Shown in pieces: positions 24,727 to 36,084 of a DNA stretch of 64,000 nucleotides. The stretch comes from Sulfitobacter undariae (GTDB taxonomy: Bacteria; Pseudomonadota; Alphaproteobacteria; Rhodobacterales; Rhodobacteraceae). Each line of letters starts with the position of its first letter. The first letter of the stretch is position 1. Position numbers and translations under genes: made by a program. The notes below the pieces were generated by a model. That model saw nothing but the letters and a program-made list of their open reading frames with translations. It did not search any database and was not told where the DNA came from. The stretch is from NCBI RefSeq assembly GCF_014196805.1, contig NZ_JACIEI010000016.1, positions 1-64,000 of the forward strand, read 5' to 3'.

Positions 24727-26694
24727 TTATGTTAGGCCCAGTGCTTGTTTCTTTTGGGTGGCCCATTTCATGATGACCACATCAAAGGTCAACGCCATGA
24801 GTGACACACAAATCCCCAGCACAAAGTTCTTGCCCAAATCGGTCCCTGCCAAAGTACGCTGCAGTTCCTGACCCAGATCTTGGGTGCCAATAAACGCTGC
24901 GATGATCACCATAAAGAAGGCAAACATGATCGCTTGGTTAAACCCGACCGCCATTGTAGGCAGGGCCAGCGGCAGTTCTACATTCATCAGCTTTTGCATG
25001 CGGGTGGCCCCCGCCATATCTGCGGCCTCGGTCATCTCAAGCGGGACGGTGCGCAGGCCCTCGATTGTATAGCGGGTTAGCGGCACCATCGCAAAGATGG
25101 TGATTGATCCCACGACCGCAGTCGCCGTGATGCCGAACAGCATGATGGCTGGGATCAGATAGATAAAGCTGGGAAAGGTCTGAGCTGTGTCACAGGCGAT
25201 TAGTATTCTGCGCGACCACTTTTCCGACCGTGATGCCCAAACGCCAAGCGGGATGCCTATCAGCATGGCGATTGATACTGCGGCAAGCACCGAATACAAT
25301 GTGATGATTGAGCGGTCCCACCAACCGGACAGGGCGACCAAGCCAAAGAAAACCCCAGCGATGATGCCTTCGCGGCGGCCCCCCAGCGAGATTGCAAATG
25401 CCACAATGATCAGGATCACCGCAGGTGTTGGAATAGACAACATAAAGTCGCGAAACGGGTTCAGCACCCAGACATTCAGGACATAGCGAATGCCGTATGT
25501 GACGCTTTGCACCCCATCAATGGCAAGGAAACCTTTGATGGCGCGGTCCAGTTCACGGCCTTGGCTGAAATCCTGTCCTCGTCCGATGCTGCCCACAAGG
25601 GGGATAACCTTGGAGAGCAGCGTAAACCCGACAAAGAGACACACGGCCAAAACCAATGTCTTGTGACGGTTAAGCCAAGATGTGCCTTTTTCAAAATGCA
25701 CAGGTTGTTTGATGACCCATGCTTTGGACATACGATCAAGCGTCACAGCCAGCAGAACGATTGTGATGCCGATCTCAAACGAGCGGCCCAGTTTGAAGCT
25801 ACCCATCATGGCAAGGAGTTTGGCGCCAAGGCCCGGCATGCCGATAAAGGCAGTCAAAACGACCATCGCCAGACAGAGCATGATGACCTGATTTACACCT
25901 ACCAGAATGTCACTGCGTGCTGAGGGAAGATACACGTGGCGCAGCATCTGAAACCGTGAACAACCGGACATCTTTCCAGCTTCCACAACTTCGGGTGATA
26001 CTTTTTGTAAGCCCAGTGTTGTCATCAGGATCATCGGTGGGATCGCATAGACGATTGTCGCCATGGCACCTGCTGTTGGTCCAACCTTAAAAAAGATCAC
26101 GGCAGGCAAGAGGTAGGTAAAAAATGGCAAGGTTTGCAGAACGGAAAGGACGGGTTTGATAGCTTTGTTGATCCACTCATATTTCCATGCGGCAATCCCC
26201 CAAGATAGGCCGATGATAAATGCCAAAGGAGCCGCCACAACCAGAACCGACACTGTCTCCATTGCGATTTTCCACTGGCCAATCAAAGCGGTCCAAACAA
26301 ATGTCCCTCCCGCAAGCGCGGCCAAACGCCATCCGCCAAGGTAGTAACCGATCACGGCAGCAACACCCGCCACAGCCGTCCACGGCATCGGGCCAAGGTT
26401 GGGCCAGCGGCGTTTGCCAAAGAAGATGTTACCTGACGCATCCAGCACGTTTTCCAATCCCGACGTCAGGAAACGTGTGAGTTTGAGCAACCCCAGATCA
26501 TCTTTGATAAAGTTGAACACCACATCCAGCCATGCGGCGAAGGGAGGGATCATTGTTTCGGGTAGACGGTGCAACCACGAAGGCAAAAGCGCAGCATATT
26601 GTAACATAGTCAGGACCACGGCACAGCCCAGAAACAGCAGTGCGGCACGGCTGCGGTTGAAGGGGTTGGCGGTCACGTAGGGCGCGTCAGCCAT
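24727..26694 (-). CDS. Betaine/TMAO-type ABC transporter permease, double-length
   Basis: Encodes 655 residues made of two permease halves. Each half carries a BPD-type EAA loop: EAGKMSGCSRFQMLRHVYLP near residue 240 and EAADMAGATRMQKLMNVELP near residue 565. A single chain therefore replaces the usual permease dimer. Family members of this size belong to the ProW/OpuA group; the TMAO transporter TmoW of marine Roseobacter is another possibility. The ATG overlaps the stop codon of the ATPase gene by one base (TAATG), so the two are coupled. Confidence 0.88.
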   Translation of the reverse strand: MADAPYVTANPFNRSRAALLFLGCAVVLTMLQYAALLPSWLHRLPETMIPPFAAWLDVVFNFIKDDLGLLKLTRFLTSGLENVLDASGNIFFGKRRWPNLGPMPWTAVAGVAAVIGYYLGGWRLAALAGGTFVWTALIGQWKIAMETVSVLVVAAPLAFIIGLSWGIAAWKYEWINKAIKPVLSVLQTLPFFTYLLPAVIFFKVGPTAGAMATIVYAIPPMILMTTLGLQKVSPEVVEAGKMSGCSRFQMLRHVYLPSARSDILVGVNQVIMLCLAMVVLTAFIGMPGLGAKLLAMMGSFKLGRSFEIGITIVLLAVTLDRMSKAWVIKQPVHFEKGTSWLNRHKTLVLAVCLFVGFTLLSKVIPLVGSIGRGQDFSQGRELDRAIKGFLAIDGVQSVTYGIRYVLNVWVLNPFRDFMLSIPTPAVILIIVAFAISLGGRREGIIAGVFFGLVALSGWWDRSIITLYSVLAAVSIAMLIGIPLGVWASRSEKWSRRILIACDTAQTFPSFIYLIPAIMLFGITATAVVGSITIFAMVPLTRYTIEGLRTVPLEMTEAADMAGATRMQKLMNVELPLALPTMAVGFNQAIMFAFFMVIIAAFIGTQDLGQELQRTLAGTDLGKNFVLGICVSLMALTFDVVIMKWATQKKQALGLT

Positions 26695-27713
26695 TACTGA
26701 TCCCCCAATAGAATGTCCAAGGCTTCCGCCCGCGAAAAGGCGCCAATGGGCTTTCCTTTGCGGATGACCGGGATAAATTCGCGGGTGTCTTCGATCAACA
26801 TGCGCGCCATTTTCTGAACGCTTAGCCCTGCATCGACAGGATCACCTTCGCCTGTTTGGCTCACCTCGGCCAAACCGCCCGCCCGTACAACACGCGACTT
26901 GTCCACGTCCTCGGTGAATTTGCGTACATATTCGGTGGCAGGTCTCAGGACGATTTTGTCGGGAGTGTCACATTGTTCAATCGCGCCGTCTTTCATGATG
27001 GCGATACGGTCAGCAAGGCGCAGCGCCTCGTCAAAGTCATGGGTGATGAACACAATAGTTTTATTCAGCATCTGCTGAAGGCGCAGGAATTCATCCTGCA
27101 TTTCTTTGCGGATCAGCGGATCAAGCGCCGAGAAAGGTTCATCCAAGAACCAAATATCTGGCTCAATCGCCAAAGACCGCGCAATGCCCACACGTTGTTG
27201 CTGGCCACCAGACAGCTCACGCGGAAAGAAATCTTCGCGGCCTTCAAGGCCAACCAGCTTGATCACCTCTAACGCGCGTTCACGGCGCGTGTGTTTGTCT
27301 TGGCCGCGCATTTCAAGCGGAAAGGCGACGTTATCCAGAACCGAGCGGTGCGGCAGTAAGCCAAAAGATTGAAATACCATCCCCATCTTCGAGCGGCGCA
27401 AATCAATCAGGTCTTTTTCAGCGAGAGACATGATATCCTGACCCTCGACTTCAATTGTGCCTGCCGTGATCTCATGTAGACGCGAAAAACAGCGGACCAG
27501 CGTGGATTTGCCAGACCCAGATAGGCCCATGATCACCAGCATCTCGCCTTGGTGCACATCAAGGGAGACGTCTTTGACCCCCGCGATATAGCCGTCTTCG
27601 CGCATGTCATCAAAGGACCTGTCAGGTGGCGTTTTGGCCAGATATGCTTTGGGATCGGCCCCGAAAACTTTCCAAACATTTTTGCACGAGATGACAGGGA
27701 TTTCAGATGACAT
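26694..27713 (-). CDS. Betaine/TMAO-type ABC transporter ATPase
   Basis: Encodes 339 residues with Walker A GLSGSGKST, signature LSGGQQQRVGIARSLA, Walker B IWFLDEPFSALD and the D-loop. The C-terminal part (VQKMARMLIEDTREFIPVI) is a CBS-like domain as in ProV/OpuAA, where it senses ionic strength in OpuA-type proteins. GAGG precedes the ATG. It follows the binding-protein gene and precedes the permease gene, order X-V-W. The substrate is a quaternary amine or TMAO by family; the sequence does not say which. Confidence 0.92.
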   Translation of the reverse strand: MSSEIPVISCKNVWKVFGADPKAYLAKTPPDRSFDDMREDGYIAGVKDVSLDVHQGEMLVIMGLSGSGKSTLVRCFSRLHEITAGTIEVEGQDIMSLAEKDLIDLRRSKMGMVFQSFGLLPHRSVLDNVAFPLEMRGQDKHTRRERALEVIKLVGLEGREDFFPRELSGGQQQRVGIARSLAIEPDIWFLDEPFSALDPLIRKEMQDEFLRLQQMLNKTIVFITHDFDEALRLADRIAIMKDGAIEQCDTPDKIVLRPATEYVRKFTEDVDKSRVVRAGGLAEVSQTGEGDPVDAGLSVQKMARMLIEDTREFIPVIRKGKPIGAFSRAEALDILLGDQ

Positions 27714-27726
27714 GGTATTCCTCAGT

Positions 27727-27761
27727 ATAAAAGACCCCGCCCGGCGCAGGGCCGGACGAGG
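27727..27761 (-). terminator. Intercistronic hairpin between binding-protein and ATPase genes
   Basis: On the minus strand CCTCGTCCGGC pairs with GCCGGGCGGGG (two G-U pairs), followed by TCTTTTAT. It lies between the stop codon of the substrate-binding protein gene and the ATPase gene. Such hairpins lower transcription of, or protect the mRNA upstream of, the distal genes and so keep the binding protein in excess. Confidence 0.7.
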
Positions 27762-27785
27762 GAAAGTCGATTTAATTTGGAGGGG

Positions 27786-29296
<1,511 letters not shown>

Positions 29297-29326
29297 ACGG
29301 GCCGCCCTGTATTCAGGACGGCCCGT
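29297..29326 (-). terminator. Terminator downstream of the SufT-like gene
   Basis: ACGGGCCGCCCTG-TATT-CAGGACGGCCCGT (one mismatch) followed by TTTG on the minus strand. Confidence 0.75.
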
Positions 29327-29349
29327 AAAATTCAACCAAGGGTAGGGGC

Positions 29350-29712
29350 TTACATAAAGCCCAGTTCCAACCGTGCTTCATCAGACATCATATCCATGCC
29401 CCAAGGCGGCTCCCAAACCAGATCAACGTCGACCTGTTTAACACCTGCAATCGGTTCAACCGCGTCAGCAACCCAGCCGGGCATTTCGCCTGCCACGGGA
29501 CAACCCGGCGCTGTCAGTGACATCTTGATCGCCACTTCATTCGCTTCGTTGATGTCAATGGTATAGATCAGGCCCAGCTCGTAAATGTTCACGGGGATTT
29601 CCGGATCATAAACCGAGCGGCAGGCCTCTACGATTTGCTCATAGAGGGGATGGTCGGTGCTGGAAGGGGCAATCAGCGGTGTGCCTTCCATAGGGGGGAT
29701 CGAATTGGTCAT
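29350..29712 (-). CDS. sufT: SufT-like (DUF59) iron-sulfur assembly protein
   Basis: Encodes 120 residues. VYDPEIPVNIYELGLIYTID is the DUF59/MIP18 signature, and LTAPGCPVAGEMP has the conserved cysteine of the family. The C-terminal LVWEPPWGMDMMSDEARLEL is typical of SufT. The product is thought to help iron-sulfur cluster assembly or delivery to target proteins. GAGG precedes the ATG. It stands apart from a suf operon in this window. Confidence 0.88.
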   Translation of the reverse strand: MTNSIPPMEGTPLIAPSSTDHPLYEQIVEACRSVYDPEIPVNIYELGLIYTIDINEANEVAIKMSLTAPGCPVAGEMPGWVADAVEPIAGVKQVDVDLVWEPPWGMDMMSDEARLELGFM

Positions 29713-29842
29713 CTGCGCCTCATCCTTATACTTGAGCTTTTATATATGGATTGGGGGCGCAGAGGTCCAGAGGGCGGATGCAATCAATCTGCATCTTGGT
29801 CTATGTGCTCTTTCGCGGGGCCGCCGCAAAAGAGCGTGGGGA

Positions 29843-30553
29843 TTACGCGTCGCTGTCAGTACCGGTGATACCTGTACGGTGTAAAATGCCGCCAATTGCG
29901 CCGCCGATCAGCGGGGCCACAATGAACACCCATAGTTGCGACAGGGCTGTGCCGCCCACAAACAAGGCTGGCCCGATAGAGCGCGCAGGGTTGACCGAGG
30001 TGCCTGTGACGGTGATGCCCACAAGATGGATCATGGTTAGCGTAAAGCCGATGACCAGACCTGCCACCATAGGTGTGCCTTTTCCTGCGGTTACACCAAG
30101 GATCACCACGATGAAGACCGCTGTTGCGATGACTTCAAATAAAAACGCGGAAATCAGGAAGAATTCGCCACCATAATCTGCACCATAGCCGTTTTGCCCC
30201 ATACCGTTGGACGCGATGTCATAGCCCCCTGCGGAATTACTGGCGAGAATGAAGATTGCACCAGCAGCGATGATGGCACCGATGGTTTGAAACAAGGCGT
30301 AGCCCATAAAATCTACAAATGTCATGCGGCCCGCAACCAATGCGCCCATAGAGACGGCGGGGTTCAGGTGCGCGCCAGATATCTGTCCTATGGAATAGGC
30401 CATGGCGATCACCGAGATGCCAAAGGCAAGGCTGATGCCGGTGATTGAAATTGAATCGGCGATGCCAATACCGCCACCCGCCAATACGGCTGATCCAACA
30501 CCAAAGAAGACAAGGACAAAGGTACCGAAAGCCTCGGCTATATACTTACGCAT
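29843..30553 (-). CDS. aqpZ: Aquaporin Z-like channel
   Basis: Encodes 236 residues with six membrane helices and two half-helices carrying the motifs GAHLNPAVS and TSVNPARSIGP. The residues around them (GTSVNPARSIG) are of the water-specific AqpZ kind. The start is the ATG at 30553 with GGGAGAG upstream; a longer frame to 30598 is open but unlikely. It stands alone. Confidence 0.9.
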   Translation of the reverse strand: MRKYIAEAFGTFVLVFFGVGSAVLAGGGIGIADSISITGISLAFGISVIAMAYSIGQISGAHLNPAVSMGALVAGRMTFVDFMGYALFQTIGAIIAAGAIFILASNSAGGYDIASNGMGQNGYGADYGGEFFLISAFLFEVIATAVFIVVILGVTAGKGTPMVAGLVIGFTLTMIHLVGITVTGTSVNPARSIGPALFVGGTALSQLWVFIVAPLIGGAIGGILHRTGITGTDSDA

Positions 30554-30726
30554 TAATTCTCTCCCAGAGATATACTCGTTAACTATGGCGGGCGTCACAT
30601 GCTTTTGGCATTAGACGATTCGCCACCTGTTTAGTCTGGGCGTAGAAAATGGCAGGTACCAAGGGAGAAAAGCGCCTCTGCTCCCCTCAGGTGGGCGTAA
30701 GGGGGCAGAGGCAGGGAACACTGGCG

Positions 30727-31002
30727 TTAGTTTTCGTTAATGTCGCGGGTCACAATCCGTGCGCCACTGGATTGGCTTTTGAACAGCAGTTTCAGGCCAA
30801 TCCATGCAATCAGGGACAGGCCCGCAAACAGAGCGAGCAGCACGGATGTGTTGGAGATGATCCCTAATGCCACCAGCACCGCCATGACCGCAGCACCCAA
30901 GGCAAAGCCGAGAAACACCGAAGCAGGGACCATCAATTCAACCAGCGCAAGCACCAGCGCGGCACAAAGCCAAACCCACCAGATGTGTAACAAACTGTCC
31001 AT
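30727..31002 (-). CDS. NfeD-like membrane protein
   Basis: Encodes 91 residues. It has several hydrophobic segments and the arrangement of the NfeD family (membrane protein partnering with SPFH proteins). The ATG overlaps the end of the SPFH-protein gene by one base, so they are co-translated. It is the short form without the C-terminal OB-fold. Confidence 0.75.
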   Translation of the reverse strand: MDSLLHIWWVWLCAALVLALVELMVPASVFLGFALGAAVMAVLVALGIISNTSVLLALFAGLSLIAWIGLKLLFKSQSSGARIVTRDINEN

Positions 31003-31910
31003 CAGCCACGCCCTTTAAGCAGTTTGAAGGCATCTCCAAAGGCGGCTAATGCGTCGGCAGGCACTACAATGGTCTGGTTGCCTTGGCCGCTGCTCATTAC
31101 ACCCATGGCTTCGACTTGTTTCAGCGCGATCTGGTACTGGGCAGCTTCCATACCGTTTTCATTGATCGCGATGGCGACGGCCTGCGTTGCATAGGCTTCG
31201 GCATCGGCCAGAATGCGGCGTGCTTTGGCGGTTTGCTCGGAGGCATAAAGCTCGGCGTCGGCAGCAAGCTCAACAGCACGCTTTTTACCTTCTGCTTCGG
31301 TCACTTGCGCACGGCGGGCACGTTCTGCGTTCAACTGCTGCATCATCGCAGCGCGGGTGGCGGCATCTAGGTTCACATCCAGAATTTCAGCGCGGGTCAC
31401 TTCGATGCCCCAGTTATCAACAGCATCTTCAACAAAGCTTTTGATGGTCGCAATCAACGCCGAGCGGTTGGCCTGTACTTCGTCCAAATCCATTTTGCCG
31501 ATCTCGGCACGGACAATCCCCGCTACGGTAGTGGCAATAGCGCTGTCTACATTGCGGATACGGTAAACTGTCTTTTCCGGCTCGATGATACGGTAGAATA
31601 CCGATGTATCGACCTGCACCAACACGTTGTCGCGGGTGATCGCGTCTTGCGATGCGATGGGCAGTTGGCGCTCCAGAATGGAAATCTCATGGGCAACTTT
31701 GTCAAAGAACGGGACAATCAGGTTGATGCCCGGCCCCAGTACCGCACGCAGACGGCCAAAGCGTTCAACAACATGCTGTTCGGATTGCGGGACAATTTTG
31801 ACCCCTTTGAAAATAACAACAATCAGTACAACGGCTAATAAAACCCAGCCAAGGTTTTCCTGAAACAGTCCCAGCAGCTTATCTTCGATGTTCAACGCAA
31901 CATTCCTCAT
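31002..31910 (-). CDS. SPFH/band 7 membrane protein (stomatin-like, QmcA type)
   Basis: Encodes 302 residues. A single N-terminal membrane helix (about 18-37) is followed by the band 7 domain (KIVPQSEQHVVERFGRLRAV and on), then a coiled coil rich in Ala and Glu (MMQQLNAERARRAQVTEAEG). Such proteins form microdomain scaffolds in the membrane. A TTG a few codons downstream (about 31895) is an alternative start, since a ribosome binding site (AGGA) falls inside the predicted start. It is coupled with the NfeD-like gene. Confidence 0.88.
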   Translation of the reverse strand: MRNVALNIEDKLLGLFQENLGWVLLAVVLIVVIFKGVKIVPQSEQHVVERFGRLRAVLGPGINLIVPFFDKVAHEISILERQLPIASQDAITRDNVLVQVDTSVFYRIIEPEKTVYRIRNVDSAIATTVAGIVRAEIGKMDLDEVQANRSALIATIKSFVEDAVDNWGIEVTRAEILDVNLDAATRAAMMQQLNAERARRAQVTEAEGKKRAVELAADAELYASEQTAKARRILADAEAYATQAVAIAINENGMEAAQYQIALKQVEAMGVMSSGQGNQTIVVPADALAAFGDAFKLLKGRG

Positions 31911-32005
31911 TAATAATATACACTATATGTGGGGATAATTTGCGCTGATTGCAAGATAGCGCAAGCTGGGGTAGGCCAGCGCAACAGCAGCGGATGAGGC
32001 AAGCG

Positions 32006-33133
32006 ATGACCGGAATTTCATATCAGATTGACGCGACAGACGGGCGCGCGCGCACCGGACAGATCAACACCCCGCGTGGCGAAATCCGTACACCTGCCTT
32101 TATGCCAGTTGGCACCGCCGCCACCGTCAAGGCGATGATGCCGTCTTCCGTACGCGAAACAGGGGCGGATATTTTGTTGGGGAATACATATCACCTGATG
32201 CTGCGCCCCACAGCCGAGCGCATAGCCAGTTTGGGCGGCCTGCACAAATTCATGAACTGGGACCGCCCAATCCTGACGGACTCAGGTGGGTTCCAAGTGA
32301 TGAGCCTTGCCAATCTGCGCAAGCTGACCGAGCGCGGTGTGACCTTCAAAAGCCACATCGACGGCAGCAAACACGAGATCACGCCAGAGCGGTCGATGGA
32401 GATTCAAAAGCTCCTCGGCTCGGACATCGTCATGTGTTTTGATGAATGTCCCGCGTTGCCCGCTGATCGAGACAGGATCGCCTCCAGTATGGAGATGTCG
32501 ATGCGGTGGGCCAAACGCTCCAAAGACGCCTTCGGGGATCGGCCCGGTCATGCGCTGTTTGGCATCCAGCAAGGCGGGCTTGAGCAAGATCTGCGCCAGC
32601 AAAGCGCCGAGGCGCTGCGCGAGATCGGGTTTGACGGTTATGCTGTTGGCGGTCTGGCTGTGGGCGAGGGGCAACAGGCGATGTTCGACTGCCTAGATTA
32701 CGCGCCTGAACAATTGCCACAGGATAAACCACGTTATCTGATGGGCGTGGGCAAACCTGATGACATTGTTGGCGCCGTGGCGCGTGGCATTGATATGATG
32801 GATTGCGTGTTGCCTTCGCGTTCGGGCCGCACGGGGCAGGTGTTCACGCGCAAAGGTGTGCTGAACATCAAAAACGCCCGCCACGCTGATGATCCGCGCC
32901 CGCTGGACGAAGATTGCGGTTGCCCAGCCTGCCAGAACTATTCGCGTGCCTATCTGCACCATGTGTTCCGCTCGCAAGAGATGATCAGTTCCATGCTGCT
33001 TACGTGGCATAATCTGCGTTACTATCAGGACATCATGGCAGGCATGCGCGAGGCGATTGCAGCGGGGAGGTTTACTGCGTGGCAGTCCGATTTCCATTCA
33101 AACCGCGAACAGGGCGATATTGATCCGCTTTAG
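32006..33133 (+). CDS. tgt: tRNA-guanine transglycosylase
   Basis: Encodes 375 residues. The motifs [28 protein letters not shown]-like CFDECPALP and [13 protein letters not shown] are those of bacterial Tgt, with zinc ligands CGCPAC and a late histidine pair (YLHHVF). The enzyme puts queuine precursor preQ1 into the wobble base of tRNA-His, Asn, Asp and Tyr. The start is the ATG at 32006 (MTGISYQ), with GAGG 7 bases upstream; the frame is open from 31949 but without support. It converges with the aldose-epimerase-like gene with a 4-base overlap. Confidence 0.93.
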   Translation: MTGISYQIDATDGRARTGQINTPRGEIRTPAFMPVGTAATVKAMMPSSVRETGADILLGNTYHLMLRPTAERIASLGGLHKFMNWDRPILTDSGGFQVMSLANLRKLTERGVTFKSHIDGSKHEITPERSMEIQKLLGSDIVMCFDECPALPADRDRIASSMEMSMRWAKRSKDAFGDRPGHALFGIQQGGLEQDLRQQSAEALREIGFDGYAVGGLAVGEGQQAMFDCLDYAPEQLPQDKPRYLMGVGKPDDIVGAVARGIDMMDCVLPSRSGRTGQVFTRKGVLNIKNARHADDPRPLDEDCGCPACQNYSRAYLHHVFRSQEMISSMLLTWHNLRYYQDIMAGMREAIAAGRFTAWQSDFHSNREQGDIDPL

Positions 33134-33999
33134 GTCTGATAGGTGACTGAATAGCCGAACTGCACGCTGGCCTTCGGGGCCAGTGTGATGCTGTTGGGGC
33201 GCTGCGCGATTTGTGGGCCGTCGCCGACATAAGACGCGGTGCCATGCCATGGCTCAACGCATAAAAACGGCGCACCCGTTGGACGCCAAAGCGCCAGATC
33301 AGGCAGGTTGTGGAATTCAAACGCCAAGGCAGGGCCGTTGCGTGGCCCATAGCGTAGAGCATCTGTGGCATTGGGGAATACCAATGCGCCTTTGGTGAAC
33401 AAATCCTCTTTGATTTCCAGATCACCCTCCACAAAGGGGCCAGAAACGGGATCAGGGCGCAACAGCCCATCGTCCAAGCCGCGCATGTCAGGGCTGCCAC
33501 CAGCTGCAAGCGTCACGTGATGGGCTGCGCCTTGTGTATGGGATAAAGGCCAGCAGAACGCGGGGTGAAAGCCGAAACCAAAGGGCATGGGCTGGCTGTC
33601 TTCGTTGGTCACCTCAGCGGTGACATGTAGGGTCGCGCCATCCAGACGGTGGGTGATGCGTAGGGCAAATGCAAAAGGATAGGCGTCGCGGCTCTCGGCG
33701 GTGTCTTTCAGAACGTGGCGACACATCGTGTCAGTGTGTTCTTCTGGCGTGAAAACACTGCGCCGCGCAAACCCGTGTTGCGCCATGGTGCTGCTATGAG
33801 CGCCCACTGCCACCGTGTCATCCACTGCACGTCCGACAATCGGGAACAGTACAGGCGCACGTCCCGTCCAATAAGTGCCATCCCCATGCCACAACAGATC
33901 ATCACCAGCATTGGTGCGCAGATATTGCATTTCAGCGCCCAGCGGGGCCACCGCAAGGGACAGCGCGTTACTGCGTAATTCTATCTGGCTCGACGTCAT
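33130..33999 (-). CDS. Aldose 1-epimerase-like protein
   Basis: Encodes 289 residues. The motifs [41 protein letters not shown] and [11 protein letters not shown] are those of the aldose-epimerase superfamily (LacX/YeaD type). Members interconvert anomers of sugars or act on phospho-sugars; the substrate here is unknown. It is cotranscribed upstream of nothing visible; it lies 36 bases after the paaZ stop on the same strand and may be a distal gene of the paa operon. Confidence 0.85.
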   Translation of the reverse strand: MTSSQIELRSNALSLAVAPLGAEMQYLRTNAGDDLLWHGDGTYWTGRAPVLFPIVGRAVDDTVAVGAHSSTMAQHGFARRSVFTPEEHTDTMCRHVLKDTAESRDAYPFAFALRITHRLDGATLHVTAEVTNEDSQPMPFGFGFHPAFCWPLSHTQGAAHHVTLAAGGSPDMRGLDDGLLRPDPVSGPFVEGDLEIKEDLFTKGALVFPNATDALRYGPRNGPALAFEFHNLPDLALWRPTGAPFLCVEPWHGTASYVGDGPQIAQRPNSITLAPKASVQFGYSVTYQT

Positions 34000-34034
34000 G
34001 GCGTTCCCTTTCTTGGCCGACTCAGGTCTGAAGC

Positions 34035-36074
34035 CTATGTTTGTTCATAGGCGTTCATCGTCAAGAGCTCATACTCTGCTACAATCTCGTCACCCTGATT
34101 GGTCACAGTGACATGCCAGCGCACTTGACCATACTCATCCGTACGGGGGGTCTTTTTCTTGACCGTAAGGCGGACCTTGATCTCATCATCGGGCGAGACA
34201 GGTTTCATGAAGCTCAGGCTGCCAAGGCCGGTATTGGCCAGCACCGGACCTGGATCAGGCTGCACAAACAGACCCGCTGCAAAGCTGAGCAGCAGATAGC
34301 CATGCGCCACACGGCCGGGGAAGAAAGGGTTGGCCTTGGCGGCTTCCTCATCCATGTGGCCATAGAAAGTATCACCTGTGAAATGCGCAAATGTTTCAAT
34401 GTCTTGCAGCGTGACCTTGCGCGAAGCTGTGTACAGGGTCTCACCCAGAACCAACTCGTGATATGTTTTTGTGAACGGGTGCGGGCCACCTGTATGCTCT
34501 GCCGCACCGGGGACCCATTGCTCGCCAATCGCGGTAAGGATGTCGGGGCTGCCTTGCACGGCAGTCCGCTGCATATAATGCATGACACCGCGCACACCGC
34601 CCAGTTCTTCGCCGCCGCCCGCACGGCCCGGACCGCCGTGGATCATATGCGGTATCGGTGCGCCGTGGCCCGTGGATTCGGCCATGCTATCGGCGTTGTT
34701 GAAATACAGCCGCCCGTGCCACGCCGCAGCGCCCAGCACCATTTGCCGCGCCAGATCACCGTCGCGGGTGATGACAGAGGCCACCAATGATCCTTTGCCA
34801 CGGTTCAACAGCGCAATTGCATGATCCGTATCGCGGTAAGGCATGACGGTGCTGACGGGGCCAAAGGCCTCGGTGTCATGCACATGGGTGGCCGTATCAG
34901 GATCGGCGCAATGGAACAGCATGGGCGGCAGGAACGCGCCTTTGGTCGCATCTGCACCTTGCACCTCGAAGTTATCAGGGTCGCCGTAAACAGGCTCTGC
35001 CTGAGTGGCCAGCAGGGCGGCTTTCTCAAGCACATCATCACGTTGCGACTGGCTGACCAGCGCGCCCATGCGCGTGTCTTTGTCACGCGGATCGCCGATG
35101 GTGGTTTTCGCCAGTTTGGCCGAAAGCGCCGCAATCACTGCATCCACATGCGCCGCAGGGGCGATGATGCGGCGGATGGCGGTGCATTTCTGGCCCGCTT
35201 TGGTGGTCATCTCGCGGTGGGCTTCTTTGATAAACAGATCAAACTCTGCCGTGCCGGGACTGGCATCGGCACCTAGTACCGAGGCGTTCAGGCTGTCTTG
35301 CTCAGCCACGAAGTGCACGGCATTTTCCAGCAGATGCGGTGTGGCGCGCAGCATCAGGGCGGTTTTCGCTGATCCTGTAAAACTAACCACATCTTGCGCG
35401 TCGGTGTGCAGCAATAAATCACCCACACCGCCAGAGATGAGTTGCAATGCACCCTCAGGCAGAATGCCGCTGTCCAGCATCAGCTTCACACATAGATGGG
35501 TGACATAGCAACTGGCAGTGGCGGGTTTCACGATGCTGGGCACCCCCGCAAGGAAGGTCGGTGCGAATTTCTCGAGCATGCCCCAGACAGGGAAGTTGTA
35601 GGCATTGATATGGATGCCGACCCCTTGGCGCGGCACACAAACATGCTGTCCTTGAAAGCTGCCTGTGCGGCCCAATTGCTCCAATTCACCGTCCAGATAA
35701 ATCTGTGCGTCAGGCATTTCGCGACGGCCTTTGGCAGCATAGACAAACATCGTGCCGATCCCGCCGTCGATGTCAAAGGCGTGGTCGGATTGCGTGGCAC
35801 CCGTGTGGAAAGACAGATCATACAATTGCTGTTTGTGCTTGGTCAGATGCAGCGCCAGCGCCTTGAGCATACGGGCGCGGTCATGGAAGGTCAGCTTGCG
35901 CAGGTTCGGGCCACCCACATCACGGGCATAGGCGTGCATGCTGCCCACATCCAGATTGGCATTGCCCGCCTGTGCGATGATGTCGCCAGAGATGGCACAG
36001 GCGATAGGGCGGGCGGAACTGTCAGGGGCCACCCAAGAACCCGCAGCGAAAGAAGAGATATCCAGTTTGGTCAT
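34035..36074 (-). CDS. paaZ: PaaZ: oxepin-CoA hydrolase / aldehyde dehydrogenase
   Basis: Encodes 679 residues, the normal length. The N-terminal aldehyde dehydrogenase domain (about 1-520) has GQKCTAIRR with the catalytic cysteine, and FVAEQDSLNASVLG. The C-terminal MaoC-type hydratase domain (about 540-679) has FTGDTFYGHMDEEAA and GRVAHGYLL. The fused enzyme opens oxepin-CoA and oxidises the aldehyde. The start is the ATG at 36074 (MTKLDISSF), with AGGAAA upstream; a longer frame to 36263 has no support. It follows the extra PaaA/C-like gene. Confidence 0.95.
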   Translation of the reverse strand: MTKLDISSFAAGSWVAPDSSARPIACAISGDIIAQAGNANLDVGSMHAYARDVGGPNLRKLTFHDRARMLKALALHLTKHKQQLYDLSFHTGATQSDHAFDIDGGIGTMFVYAAKGRREMPDAQIYLDGELEQLGRTGSFQGQHVCVPRQGVGIHINAYNFPVWGMLEKFAPTFLAGVPSIVKPATASCYVTHLCVKLMLDSGILPEGALQLISGGVGDLLLHTDAQDVVSFTGSAKTALMLRATPHLLENAVHFVAEQDSLNASVLGADASPGTAEFDLFIKEAHREMTTKAGQKCTAIRRIIAPAAHVDAVIAALSAKLAKTTIGDPRDKDTRMGALVSQSQRDDVLEKAALLATQAEPVYGDPDNFEVQGADATKGAFLPPMLFHCADPDTATHVHDTEAFGPVSTVMPYRDTDHAIALLNRGKGSLVASVITRDGDLARQMVLGAAAWHGRLYFNNADSMAESTGHGAPIPHMIHGGPGRAGGGEELGGVRGVMHYMQRTAVQGSPDILTAIGEQWVPGAAEHTGGPHPFTKTYHELVLGETLYTASRKVTLQDIETFAHFTGDTFYGHMDEEAAKANPFFPGRVAHGYLLLSFAAGLFVQPDPGPVLANTGLGSLSFMKPVSPDDEIKVRLTVKKKTPRTDEYGQVRWHVTVTNQGDEIVAEYELLTMNAYEQT

Positions 36075-36084
36075 CGGGGGTTTC